The notes under the pieces are model-generated. The model did not search any database. It was not told where the DNA came from and was given only the letters and a program-made list of their open reading frames with translations. Below are positions 52,708 to 61,525 of a stretch of DNA of 64,000 bases, piece by piece. The stretch is taken from assembly GCA_903893625.1 (NCBI GenBank), contig CAITND010000016.1, forward strand, positions 1 through 64,000. Direction: 5' to 3'. The stretch comes from an uncultured Oscillatoriales cyanobacterium. GTDB lineage: Bacteria; Cyanobacteriota; Cyanobacteriia; Cyanobacteriales; Microcoleaceae. Numbering within the stretch: position 1 is the first letter of the stretch; each line of letters opens with the position of its first letter. The translations under genes were made by a program, and so were the position numbers.

Positions 52708-54387
52708 TTAGACAAATTGAGGACGTTGTAAACCATCGGAAAATAAGGTTTTAAATTCGGTTTTTTGAGTTTCTGATTCCATCATTTGTTTCCAGGTTTC
52801 ATAGAAGAAAAATGACGTTCCCGCAAATTGACGATGGCGAGTGAGTTGGATTTGTTCTTTGACTGTTTCAAAGGACATGGGTTTAATTTTTAATCCCGTT
52901 AAAATCCCAATACTAACAGGAATATGGCTTTTTGCTTCTAAGAGTTCAGGACGTTTTAAATCGGCTAAAAACCCATTCATATCATCCCGATACAGTTGCA
53001 AAACCAATTCTTCTAAATAGCCTTCTTGTTCCCAGGTTTTCCAATCTTGTAAAAACTGAGAATAGGCATACAAATAAGGATTAGGGGATAAAGAAAGAAT
53101 ACAATTAGGTTTATAGTCTTTAATTACCCAGAAAATTCGAGTTAAAAATTCTGTGATTTTTTTTGCTCTCCAACTCACCCAATTTTCCTCTTGAAAATCG
53201 CTAGGAGGGGTGGGATTTCCCGTTTCCTTGCGATATAATTGTACGGTAAATTCATCATACCCTAAATCCACAGGTAAACCAAAGTGATCATCGAGTTGAA
53301 TCCCATCAATATTGTAGGTTTTAACCACTTCAATGATTAATCCTAAAATAAATTGTTGAACCTGGGGATGAAAGGGATTTAACCAAACTTGATTAACTTG
53401 ACTTTCTTTATAGGCTTTTGTGCCATCTTGACGACAAGTAATCCAATGGGGACGCAGTTCGGCAATTTTAGAATTTGGAGGAACCATAAACCCAAATTCA
53501 AACCAAGGAATCACACTAATTCCCTTTTCTTTTGCCAAGGGAATCATTTCTTGAAGAATATCTCGATCTTTTAATTCAGGAATGGGATCAATTTTAATTC
53601 CGGTAAACCGTTCCATTAATACACTAGGATAGAGAGTATAACCCTCATTCCAGATTGTTGGATAAACCGTATTAAATTGAAATTCAGCTAATAGATTCAA
53701 GGCATCTGTTAAGGCATTTTTAGACAACAAAACATCACTATCAATATTCGTTAACCAAACCCCTCTTAATTCTCCAGTAGGAACGGGAATAATCGGGGGT
53801 TTAACAATATATTGTTCTGCAATAGTTAAAGGTTCATTAACTTGACGTAAAGCCTGACAGAAAAACACAGCCACTTCTGCACGAGTTGCGGGTTTATTGG
53901 GGTTTAAAAGTTTGACTTCTGGATAATTAACAACTAACCCAGATTCAATCGCCGCAGCTATAGCAGTTCGAGCATAATTGGGAATATCTTTAGCATCCGT
54001 TAAGGTTTGATTTAAGGTTTTAACAATAGATTGACTGGGTTCATAATTTAACCCCTTCACTAAAGCGACTAAGGCTTGAACTCTGGGAATATTTTGTTGG
54101 GGTTTAAAACTTTGGTCTTCATAACCACTCATAAACCCTGTACGATAGGTTTTTTGAATCACACTATAAGCCCAAAATTGAGGTGAAATATCCTTAAATT
54201 CGATGGTTTCTCGGATGTCTAAAAGTTGAGGAAAGGCTTTAATCAGCATCGTAGCAAACTCAGCACGAGTTAAAGGTGCATCGGGTTTAAAGGTTCCGTC
54301 TCGATAACCACTGATAATCCCTTTATTCGCCAGTGTTTCAATACTGTTTTTTGCCCAATGATCTGTTATATCTGTAAAGTTTACCAT
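52708..54387 (-). CDS. Three SLH domains fused to a GHL10-type glycoside-hydrolase-like domain
   Basis: 559 residues. Residues about 1-185 hold three SLH repeats (FTDITDHWAKNSIETLANKG, ISPQFWAYSVIQKTYRTG, IPNYARTAIAAAIESG). From about 205 the GHL10 (DUF187-like) barrel starts with GELRGVWLTNIDSDVL, then NTVYPTIWNEGYTLYPS, DGIQLDDHFGLP and WVSWRAKKITEFL. Family members are thought to act on cell-wall or exopolysaccharide glycans. SLH proteins are normally secreted, but no signal peptide is seen at this start and none is found upstream in frame. Confidence 0.85.
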   Translation of the reverse strand: MVNFTDITDHWAKNSIETLANKGIISGYRDGTFKPDAPLTRAEFATMLIKAFPQLLDIRETIEFKDISPQFWAYSVIQKTYRTGFMSGYEDQSFKPQQNIPRVQALVALVKGLNYEPSQSIVKTLNQTLTDAKDIPNYARTAIAAAIESGLVVNYPEVKLLNPNKPATRAEVAVFFCQALRQVNEPLTIAEQYIVKPPIIPVPTGELRGVWLTNIDSDVLLSKNALTDALNLLAEFQFNTVYPTIWNEGYTLYPSVLMERFTGIKIDPIPELKDRDILQEMIPLAKEKGISVIPWFEFGFMVPPNSKIAELRPHWITCRQDGTKAYKESQVNQVWLNPFHPQVQQFILGLIIEVVKTYNIDGIQLDDHFGLPVDLGYDEFTVQLYRKETGNPTPPSDFQEENWVSWRAKKITEFLTRIFWVIKDYKPNCILSLSPNPYLYAYSQFLQDWKTWEQEGYLEELVLQLYRDDMNGFLADLKRPELLEAKSHIPVSIGILTGLKIKPMSFETVKEQIQLTRHRQFAGTSFFFYETWKQMMESETQKTEFKTLFSDGLQRPQFV

Positions 54388-54624
54388 AAAGTTTGAAGTT
54401 GTTAGAGAGTGATCAAATCAGGAGGAGGTCGCTTTTAGATTCCCTTTTAATTGTTGATTTTTCGGAACAAAACGAAACAATAGATTAATTTTGCATCTAA
54501 TTCCATCCAAAAAGAATATAATACAAGTAAGAATTTTAACCTAAAGTTGGATAAGTTACAATCCCAAAAGATGTTAACTTATTCATGTTCTTTCAGCAAT
54601 CGTTTTATAGCTTCAGGTCTAATT

Positions 54625-55071
54625 ATGAAATTGATTTCAACACTGCTTTCTGGTATGACAACGGTTATGACAACCCTAACCTTGGTAACAAGCCTAGCAA
54701 TAGCTCAAATGGCCGAAGTCCCAAAGGCTAATACTAAAGGAGATTTTATGACGGCAAAAGTTCAAGGAAATCGAGGACTTTATAATAATATTAACTGGTT
54801 AGTTGTTGACCCCGAATCTCTCAACTGTCGGAATACTCCTGAAGGAACGGTTAAAGTTAAGTTAATGTCGGGTGCAATTATTAATGCTCTTTTTTCTAAT
54901 AATGGAAAAGGGGATGCAATTGTGATTAAAAATGGTCAACCTTGGTTAAAAGTAGAAAGTATTCATCCGGCGGGCCCTCGGTTTAATTCGGGAGTTTGTT
55001 ATGTTCGGGCTAATTTGAAATATATTGCCCCGATTAATGCTGATTATCTCAATTTATTTACGAGGGAATAA
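54625..55071 (+). CDS. Secreted SH3-like protein
   Basis: 148 residues from the ATG at 54625, chosen because it opens directly on a signal peptide (MKLISTLLSGMTTVMTTLTL, cleavage near AIAQ). An upstream TTG at 54547 would bury it. The mature part has a bacterial-SH3-like pattern (LNCRNTPEGTVKVKLMSGA, then GQPWLKVE), seen in periplasmic proteins that bind peptidoglycan or peptides. It lies 5 bp upstream of the Rpn gene. Confidence 0.65.
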   Translation: MKLISTLLSGMTTVMTTLTLVTSLAIAQMAEVPKANTKGDFMTAKVQGNRGLYNNINWLVVDPESLNCRNTPEGTVKVKLMSGAIINALFSNNGKGDAIVIKNGQPWLKVESIHPAGPRFNSGVCYVRANLKYIAPINADYLNLFTRE

Positions 55072-55076
55072 AAGTC

Positions 55077-55919
55077 ATGCGTTTTATCAATCCTAAAACT
55101 GATTTTGCCTTTAAAAAAATATTTGGTTCATCGGAAAGTAAGGATATTTTAATTAGTTTTCTGAATGCACTGGTTTATAATTCTGAGCCAATGATTCAGG
55201 ATTTAGAAATTTTTGATCCTTACCTTGCGCCCAAAATTACGGGATTAAAGGATACTTATTTAGATGTTAAAGCTCAACTGAATACGGGTGAAATCGTGAT
55301 TATTGAGATGCAGGTTTTAAATGTAGAAGCCTTTACGAAACGAGTGTTATACAATGCCGCAAAAACCTATTCATTGCAATTAGATGCTGGACAAGGTTAT
55401 CGATTTCTAAAACCTGTAATTGCTTTAACCATTACCGATTTTATCGAGTTTGAAAATACCGATGCTTTAATTTCTCGGTTTGTGTTTAAAGAAAAAAATC
55501 ACAACTTTAATTATTCTGAAAACGAATTAGAGTTAGTGTTTGTGGAATTACCTAAATTTCAGAAATCCTTAGAGGAATTAGAGACATTGACGGATAAATG
55601 GATTTATTTTATGCAAAGTGCTAGACTGTTAGAATCGGTTCCTGAAACTTTAGAGCGTGTTCCTCAAATTCAACGGGCGTTTGAAATTGCTAATCAAACG
55701 AATTTAACCCGTGAGGAACTTGATGAATTTGAAAAACGGGAACTATTTTTACAAGATCAAAGAAATGCAATCAGTTTAGCAAAACAAGAGGGTCAAGCGG
55801 AAGGTCGAACCGAAAAAGCAACGGAAATTGCTCGTCAACTGTTGAATATTTTAGACGATGAAACGATTAGCCGAACAACAGGGTTAAGTTTAGAGGAAAT
55901 TCAAAACTTGAGATCTTAA
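55077..55919 (+). CDS. Rpn family nuclease / PD-(D/E)XK putative transposase
   Basis: 280 residues. The opening FINPKTDFAFKKIFGS and the core DTYLDVKAQLNTGEIVIIEMQV (split here: Asp in LDVKAQL, Glu-x-Gln in IIEMQV) form the PD-(D/E)XK active site. The tail carries the common cyanobacterial run KQEGQAEGRTEKATEIARQL. Family members (RpnA-E) promote RecA-independent recombination. The gene may be followed by its own slippage-prone C-terminal GQAEGR repeats. Confidence 0.85.
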   Translation: MRFINPKTDFAFKKIFGSSESKDILISFLNALVYNSEPMIQDLEIFDPYLAPKITGLKDTYLDVKAQLNTGEIVIIEMQVLNVEAFTKRVLYNAAKTYSLQLDAGQGYRFLKPVIALTITDFIEFENTDALISRFVFKEKNHNFNYSENELELVFVELPKFQKSLEELETLTDKWIYFMQSARLLESVPETLERVPQIQRAFEIANQTNLTREELDEFEKRELFLQDQRNAISLAKQEGQAEGRTEKATEIARQLLNILDDETISRTTGLSLEEIQNLRS

Positions 55920-55929
55920 GCTTTAACAA

Positions 55930-56652
55930 TCAACCGGAATATCGACCATATTTTGCAATAATAGGGGTTTGATTTTGCTGTTGATTTGTTAACCATGACC
56001 AAAGTTGATCACCCCAGGAAAAATGCCACCATTCATTCGGATGTTGTTGAAATCCTGCGGTTTTCATAACTTCTGATAAAATTTGACGATTTTGATGATA
56101 ACTTTGCTCTATTATATCAGAACAATTCTTAAAATAGTTGGGATAAGATCGAGGAGAAATTTCATCAATGGGGGAACCCATATTAACAAGAATTCCCTGT
56201 TCATCAACTAAAGTAATATCCACAGCCGCACCCGTACTATGAGGCGGTGGTGTGGCTGGATCTAAACTGGGTGCTGCCCAAAATTGATAGACTTCTGTTA
56301 ATATAGATTGGTGTTGTTTTGCTGAAAGAGATTGTTGAGTTATTCCTCGTTGTTTTAATAGCTGTTCAAAGGAATAATCCACCATAAATTGTTGTACTTC
56401 TACGGGACGATAGGCATCAAAAATTAAAATTTTCCAGTTCGGATGATTTTCCTGTAATTGCAATTGTGCTATTAGTAAATGGTCTAAAACACTTTGTCTT
56501 AAATAATAAGGAGAATCTACCGCAGAAAGATGATAAGGCGCGCCTAATTTTTGATAAGCATGGGGAGTTTCTACTACAAATTTTTCTATGGGGATATTAA
56601 CTAAAGGTTCACCGCAGTCTTGAATTTTAATTTGTTGATACGGTTTCATCAT
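55930..56652 (-). CDS. D-Ala-D-Ala dipeptidase, VanX/DdpX family (M15)
   Basis: 240 residues. The zinc-peptidase signatures are ILIFDAYRPVEVQQ (stabilising Arg), HSTGAAVDITLVD (first zinc His and Asp) and NEWWHFSWG (catalytic Glu and last zinc His). It hydrolyses D-Ala-D-Ala or similar cell-wall dipeptides. There is no signal peptide, so it is cytoplasmic. Without vanH/vanA neighbours it is more likely a recycling enzyme than part of glycopeptide resistance. Confidence 0.88.
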   Translation of the reverse strand: MMKPYQQIKIQDCGEPLVNIPIEKFVVETPHAYQKLGAPYHLSAVDSPYYLRQSVLDHLLIAQLQLQENHPNWKILIFDAYRPVEVQQFMVDYSFEQLLKQRGITQQSLSAKQHQSILTEVYQFWAAPSLDPATPPPHSTGAAVDITLVDEQGILVNMGSPIDEISPRSYPNYFKNCSDIIEQSYHQNRQILSEVMKTAGFQQHPNEWWHFSWGDQLWSWLTNQQQNQTPIIAKYGRYSG

Positions 56653-56656
56653 ATTT

Positions 56657-56680
56657 GTTGACGGTTGACGGTTGACTGTT
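56657..56680. repeat. GTTGACG heptamers upstream of the VanX-type gene
   Basis: Three to four units (GTTGACG, GTTGACG, GTTGACT) lie in the 40-bp gap between the VanX-type gene start and the methyltransferase stop, both leftward. They belong to the CAACCGT/GTTGACG family seen at 30162-30196. Confidence 0.7.
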
Positions 56681-56694
56681 ATGGGGTTGCAATT

Positions 56695-57354
56695 TCAATT
56701 CCGAGATGCAATGACAGCATAAAAAGGATCACTTCCTCCCATTCCTAACATTTGCATAAATAGAGGAGTTTTAGATTGACTAGCAATAACTTTGGGGGAA
56801 TTAAATCCTGGTAAATTGTTGATTTGAACTGAATTAAAATATCCTTTGACTAATTCTATCCGACTGGCTTCTGTTTCTTCTCGCCATGCGGCGATCGCTT
56901 TTTGATAAAACATTCGATTAGAAAAGCTAACAATGGTAATTCCACCGGGTTTTAAAATTCGATAAATCTCAGAAAAAATAGCTTCAGGATATTGTAAATA
57001 TTGAATAGAAACACAGATTAAAACGGCATCAAAATCTTGATCAGATAAAGGAAGTTTAGGATTTTGGTTTAAGTCTTGAATAAAATAATGATTGAGTTGA
57101 GAATTTTTAGCTAATTCTTCTGTGTTCATTCCATGTCCTTCGACATGAGCAAATTCAATATCACTAGGAAGATGGGACACCCAACTACTCATTAAATCTA
57201 AAATCCGAGTTTGAGGTTTGAGACGATTTCGATAAAGGCTGGTTAACTGATTAATAAACCCTTCATCGACGTGAGTAACAAAACGGGGAAAGGAGTAAAA
57301 TAGGGAGTCGTCTGTCTCATCTAATTTAATCCGTTGATGACGTTGAAGTAACAT
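56695..57354 (-). CDS. Methyltransferase type 11 (SAM-dependent)
   Basis: 219 residues from the ATG at 57354. A TTG 13 codons upstream is an alternative start. Motif I is altered (RILDLMSSWVSHLP instead of DLGCGxG). FDAVLICVSIQYLQYPEAIF and IYRILKPGGITIVSFSNRMF are clear motifs IV and V. This form, with DLMSS in place of the glycine-rich loop, is a known variant in cyanobacterial and algal proteins. The substrate is unknown. Confidence 0.78.
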   Translation of the reverse strand: MLLQRHQRIKLDETDDSLFYSFPRFVTHVDEGFINQLTSLYRNRLKPQTRILDLMSSWVSHLPSDIEFAHVEGHGMNTEELAKNSQLNHYFIQDLNQNPKLPLSDQDFDAVLICVSIQYLQYPEAIFSEIYRILKPGGITIVSFSNRMFYQKAIAAWREETEASRIELVKGYFNSVQINNLPGFNSPKVIASQSKTPLFMQMLGMGGSDPFYAVIASRN

Positions 57355-57513
57355 AATCCTGTTGATCCTAGTTAGTTTAATTCGGTCTAGCAATCTGAAT
57401 ATTAAGAATTGTATACTAATTTTGATTCAATGGGTATAATGATTCTAATATTGATTTATTAATCAAAAATCAACCTAATTCAGAATCGATCCTTAAAAAT
57501 ACAATAGGAACTC

Positions 57514-59037
57514 ATGCCTCGCACACCCATATTATCCTTTAATCGGGGTACATTATTATTACATCCTCCGCCAAAAGGGAAAAGTTGGATTGATTTTGCT
57601 ACCTGGGATGATCGGGTAGAAAAGTTTAGAATTCCTGCTTATTATTATCGTGCATTAGTAGAAACTTTACGCAAAAATGAAGTTAATTTTATTGATCAAG
57701 CTCCTAATTTTACCTCATTAGAATTAACCCCTAGTTTTGAAATGCCTCCCTATCTTCATCAACAGGAAGCATTAGAAGCTTGGCAAGCGGTGGGGAGTCA
57801 AGGGGTTGTGGTTTTACCCACAGCTTCCGGGAAAACCTATTTAGCTCAATTAGCGATGCAAGTCACGGGATATAGTACCTTAATTGTTGTCCCCACCTTG
57901 GATTTAATGCACCAATGGTATGCTCATTTATTAGCCGCTTTTCCCGATGTGGAAATTGGATTATTAGGCGGAGGATCGAAGGATAGAACCCCGATTTTAG
58001 TGGCAACTTATGATAGTGCAACGATTCATTGTGAAAGCTTAGGAGAAAAATATGGGTTATTAATTTTTGATGAATGTCATCATTTACCAACGGATTTCTA
58101 TCGTGTAATTGCAGAATATTCCCTTGCACCTTATCGGTTAGGACTAACAGCAACCCCTGAACGTTCAGATGGCAGACATAGTGATTTATTGCTGTTAATT
58201 GGGTCTACAATTTATCGAAAAACACCGGAACAGTTAGCGGGAACAGCGTTAGCAAATCATAAAGTTGTCCAAATTTTAGTTAAACTTTCCCCCAAAGAAC
58301 GAGATATTTATCAAGAACAAATGAAAATCAGGAATGAGTTTATTAAACAGAATAATATTAAATTATCAAGTTTAGATGGATGGAAACAATTTGTGATGTT
58401 AAGTGCGCGATCGCCTTTAGGAAGACGGGCAATGTTAGCCCATCGACAAGCGAAAGAAATATCCTTATGTACGAACGGGAAATTGAGGATATTAGCCGAT
58501 TTACTCGCCCAACATTATCCTGAAAAAACCTTAATTTTTACCGCAGATAATTCAACGGTTTATCGCATTTCTCAAGCGTTTTTAATTCCGGCTATTACCC
58601 ACCAAACCCCCATTAAAGAACGCCATGAAATCTTAACAAAATTCCGAGAAGGAGACTATAAAGCCTTAGTCGCATCCCATGTTTTAAATGAAGGAGTTGA
58701 TGTTCCTGATGCTAAAATTGCGATTATTTTATCAGGAACAGGTTCAGAACGAGAATATATTCAACGCTTAGGGCGAGTTTTACGCAAAGGGAATACTCCC
58801 AATAAACAAGCGATTTTGTATGAAGTTGTTACCGAAGATACCAGTGAGGAACGTACCTCTCAACGTCGCAAAGGAGAAACGAAATCTAAACCCCAACCGC
58901 CCAATAAATCTTCTAATTCTAATTATCAACAGTTAGATATATTTCAACCTAAACCGTTATATGGGGTTCAGAATTTTCCAGGCAGACGGGTTGCAGAATC
59001 CTCGGAAACCTGGAATAATCCAGAAGAATCTGAGTAA
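57514..59037 (+). CDS. XPB-like superfamily 2 DNA helicase
   Basis: 507 residues. N-terminal ~75 residues form a damage-recognition-like domain. Helicase motifs follow: LHQQEALEAW (Q-like), PTASGKT at 102-108 (Walker A), DECHH at 186-190 (motif II), LTATPERSDG at 211-220 (motif III region), then EKTLIFTADNSTVY, VLNEGVDVPDA and QRLGRVLRKG (motifs V and VI). The layout is that of archaeal and bacterial XPB. A DUF790 nuclease of the Bax1 type lies two genes on, as in archaeal XPB-Bax1 pairs, pointing to a DNA repair unit. Confidence 0.87.
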   Translation: MPRTPILSFNRGTLLLHPPPKGKSWIDFATWDDRVEKFRIPAYYYRALVETLRKNEVNFIDQAPNFTSLELTPSFEMPPYLHQQEALEAWQAVGSQGVVVLPTASGKTYLAQLAMQVTGYSTLIVVPTLDLMHQWYAHLLAAFPDVEIGLLGGGSKDRTPILVATYDSATIHCESLGEKYGLLIFDECHHLPTDFYRVIAEYSLAPYRLGLTATPERSDGRHSDLLLLIGSTIYRKTPEQLAGTALANHKVVQILVKLSPKERDIYQEQMKIRNEFIKQNNIKLSSLDGWKQFVMLSARSPLGRRAMLAHRQAKEISLCTNGKLRILADLLAQHYPEKTLIFTADNSTVYRISQAFLIPAITHQTPIKERHEILTKFREGDYKALVASHVLNEGVDVPDAKIAIILSGTGSEREYIQRLGRVLRKGNTPNKQAILYEVVTEDTSEERTSQRRKGETKSKPQPPNKSSNSNYQQLDIFQPKPLYGVQNFPGRRVAESSETWNNPEESE

Positions 59038-59115
59038 AAATATAGGCAATAATTTCAAGGTGTGATATGATCATTAATTGTTAGTATAGTTTGCTCATCT
59101 CAGAGGATAAAAGTA

Positions 59116-59589
59116 ATGAATTTGACCAACCTGCCTTTATTAAAAGACTTTAGCGTTTTCCCTAAACATACGGGAACTTGGCAAGGAAACTGGATTGTTT
59201 TCGATGAAAACGGGCAAGAAAAAACTCGATTTACGGCGGTTTTAACCCAAAATATTGTTGAGAATCAGTGGGTGCAAACGAATGTTCAAACCTATGGCAA
59301 TGGTCAATCAGAGACTCAAAATTTCATTGGTACGGTTATGGGAGAAGGGAAACTCTTAATCGAAAGTTCAGACTCTGCTTTTGTTAATTATAAATCTATA
59401 GCAACAGAACAAGATGATGATTTAATTATTTTCATGGTTTGGGATAAAACAACAGGTAAATTAAGAGCCGTTGAAACCATCAATCTGATTAGTCCCTCTG
59501 AACGAATTAGAACCACCCAAAGTTTTCATCCCGAAACTGGGAAATTCAGAGGATTTATGGTAATTACAGAACAAAAAATTGCTGAATAA
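59116..59589 (+). CDS. DUF3598-like, lipocalin-type protein
   Basis: 157 residues. HTGTWQGNWIVFDENGQ followed by alternating strands (RFTAVLTQNIVENQWVQTNV, DLIIFMVWDKTTGKLRAVET) looks like the calycin/lipocalin-type barrel of DUF3598-related cyanobacterial proteins. It lies between the XPB-like helicase and the DUF790 gene with short gaps (78 and 50 bp). Whether it belongs to that pair is unclear. Confidence 0.65.
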   Translation: MNLTNLPLLKDFSVFPKHTGTWQGNWIVFDENGQEKTRFTAVLTQNIVENQWVQTNVQTYGNGQSETQNFIGTVMGEGKLLIESSDSAFVNYKSIATEQDDDLIIFMVWDKTTGKLRAVETINLISPSERIRTTQSFHPETGKFRGFMVITEQKIAE

Positions 59590-59639
59590 AAGTTAGTAAA
59601 ATTTCAGTTTGACCCTAAATTTATGAGTTGGAATTTCTG

Positions 59640-60881
59640 ATGCTACCTTCTGAACTTTTAAGTTATAAACAACAGGGAGAAACGGTAATTCCCCTGCGGC
59701 TAAAAATTGATACTAAACACATCAATTTAGCAACGGAAGTGATTCGGTGTTTTGAAGAATCTCTAAATCAAACCCAAGGGGAATTAAATAAACGGTTACA
59801 GGAATTTGAAGGGGATAGTCCTGACTATCGGTTGAAACGAGGGTTAGCCCATTTATTAAAGAGTAGTTTTTGTACCTTTGAGGTGGTTAGTCCCTTAGAA
59901 CCTGTGGAATTACGACAAAAAGTATTTGCATTATCCGCGAAAACAATGCCGAGTTATGGGTCTACAGAACACACCTTAGAACAGTTAGCAACTCAACTGA
60001 CTCAAGACTTAAATCGAGAGGTTTTACCCCATCAAATTCTATCGGGTATTTATGCAGATTTGCAGGAAAATCGGATTTTAACACAATTGGATTCCCCGAC
60101 TCCAGAGGCATTATTACATCGTTATAATCTATCTCAAGTTCAGGGAATTTTCTATCAAGCGAGTCAAATTGTCATTAATGCCTATCGCAATGACCCCGGA
60201 GAATATAAACTCTTATTTCGGTATTTAAAATTGTTTCAATTAATGACTTATATTGAAGGAGATGCCGATCAAGGATTTACGTTAACCATTGATGGGCCGA
60301 CGAGTTTATTTAAAGCCAGTACCCGCTATGGTTTATCCTTAGCTAAAATGATTCCAGCCTTACTTCATGTTACCAAATGGAGTTTAAAAGCCAAATTACA
60401 ACAACGTGACCCCTATACTCGTGTGGTGAGAACGGGTTATTTTAGTTTAAATTCCGATTGTGGTTTAGTCAGTCATTATCCTCCGGGAAAACCCTATGAT
60501 AGTATGATTGAACAGTCTTTTGCAGAACGTTGGAATAAGTTAAAAACGGAATGGAAATTAGAACGGGAAGTGGATTTAATTCCGATTCCGGGGAGTGTGA
60601 TGATTCCTGATTTTCGCCTAGTTCATCCCGATGGACGGGTATTTTTATTAGAGATTATTGGCTATTGGCGACCGGAATATTTACAGAAAAAATTTTATCA
60701 GGTTCAACGTTCTGGATGTGACACTTTGATTTTAGCTATTTCTGAACGATTGAATTTAGAAAATGCCGGAATTAATATTAATCGTCTTCCGGTTCCGGTG
60801 ATTTGGTTTAAGGATAAGTTATTGCCAAAAGCAGTATTAGAAATTCTGGAAAATCAGGTTGACAATTTTAACAAGAATTAG
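59640..60881 (+). CDS. DUF790 family nuclease (Bax1-like partner of XPB)
   Basis: 413 residues from the ATG at 59640. A TTG four codons earlier is weaker. MLPSELL and the helical N-terminal part (GLAHLLKSSFCTFEV) match DUF790. The nuclease core (about 322-345) reads MIPDFRLVHPDG then FLLEIIGYWRPEYLQKK, with Asp and Glu at the PD-(D/E)XK-like positions. Family knowledge: archaeal Bax1 carries DUF790, binds XPB and cuts DNA at bubble ends. The nearby XPB-like gene makes the same pairing likely here. Confidence 0.82.
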   Translation: MLPSELLSYKQQGETVIPLRLKIDTKHINLATEVIRCFEESLNQTQGELNKRLQEFEGDSPDYRLKRGLAHLLKSSFCTFEVVSPLEPVELRQKVFALSAKTMPSYGSTEHTLEQLATQLTQDLNREVLPHQILSGIYADLQENRILTQLDSPTPEALLHRYNLSQVQGIFYQASQIVINAYRNDPGEYKLLFRYLKLFQLMTYIEGDADQGFTLTIDGPTSLFKASTRYGLSLAKMIPALLHVTKWSLKAKLQQRDPYTRVVRTGYFSLNSDCGLVSHYPPGKPYDSMIEQSFAERWNKLKTEWKLEREVDLIPIPGSVMIPDFRLVHPDGRVFLLEIIGYWRPEYLQKKFYQVQRSGCDTLILAISERLNLENAGININRLPVPVIWFKDKLLPKAVLEILENQVDNFNKN

Positions 60882-61082
60882 CTATGATTAAGAACAGAAC
60901 TTGTATTCAAAACTGGATCAATTCTCCGCTAAACGGGGTTGTTGTCCCCAACCCTGGCCATAAGTACGGAAATTGCGACTTGTGGGAGTGTAAGCAACCC
61001 TCTCGCCAGGGGTTAAAATATGAAAAAATCTGTTAAAAGCGCTTAAACTCAAACCCCTATTAGTAAAAAAATTCGAGAAACT
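60882..61082. other. Intergenic stretch with a long-range hairpin
   Basis: 201 bp before the DUF1825 gene. AACCCTGGC (60950-60958) can pair with GCCAGGGGTT (61015-61024) with one bulge, enclosing 56 nt. A smaller GC-rich hairpin lies just before it (CGGGGTTG...CCCCAAC, about 60934-60951). The GC content is clearly above neighbouring gaps. It could be a structured leader or a small RNA. I cannot match it to a known family. Confidence 0.3.
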
Positions 61083-61406
61083 ATGGGATTCTTTGATTCA
61101 GACATCGTACAACAGGAAGCTAAACAGCTATTTGAAGATTATCAATCCATGATCAAACTGGGCAGTGATTATGGCAAGTTTGATCGGGAGGGGAAAAAAC
61201 TCTATATTGAACAAATGGAAGGGATTATGGATCGTTACCGCATTTTTATGAAGCGGTTTGAACTTTCCGAAGATTTCATGGCCCAGATGACCGTTGAACA
61301 GTTGCGAACCCAACTGGGTCAGTTTGGGATTACCCCTGACCAAATGTTTGAACAAATGCACCTTACCCTAGAACGGATGAAGTCGGAATTAGAAAAACAG
61401 CCCTAA
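61083..61406 (+). CDS. DUF1825 family protein
   Basis: 107 residues, a cyanobacteria-specific family. [20 protein letters not shown] and [20 protein letters not shown] are characteristic. It is all-helical and rich in Met, Gln and Glu, with no signal peptide. The function is unknown. It is conserved and usually single-copy. Confidence 0.85.
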   Translation: MGFFDSDIVQQEAKQLFEDYQSMIKLGSDYGKFDREGKKLYIEQMEGIMDRYRIFMKRFELSEDFMAQMTVEQLRTQLGQFGITPDQMFEQMHLTLERMKSELEKQP

Positions 61407-61525
61407 TCCCCTCTGTTTCCCTCAAAAAATCGGTGTGTCCCTGGGTTTCTTTTGTTAAAATACATGAAGCAGACCCTCGTTACTGTAACGGGAGTCTCCC
61501 CTATTATGCCTGTGAATATCACTTT

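Noticed and set aside
55930-56652. Part of a vancomycin-resistance cluster
   Set aside because: No VanH, VanA or regulator genes are near. VanX-type dipeptidases also occur in wall recycling.
61433-61525. N-terminal extension of LepA from GTG 61433
   Set aside because: The 31 extra residues have no family resemblance and pass through a hairpin. The ATG at 61526 gives the standard LepA start.
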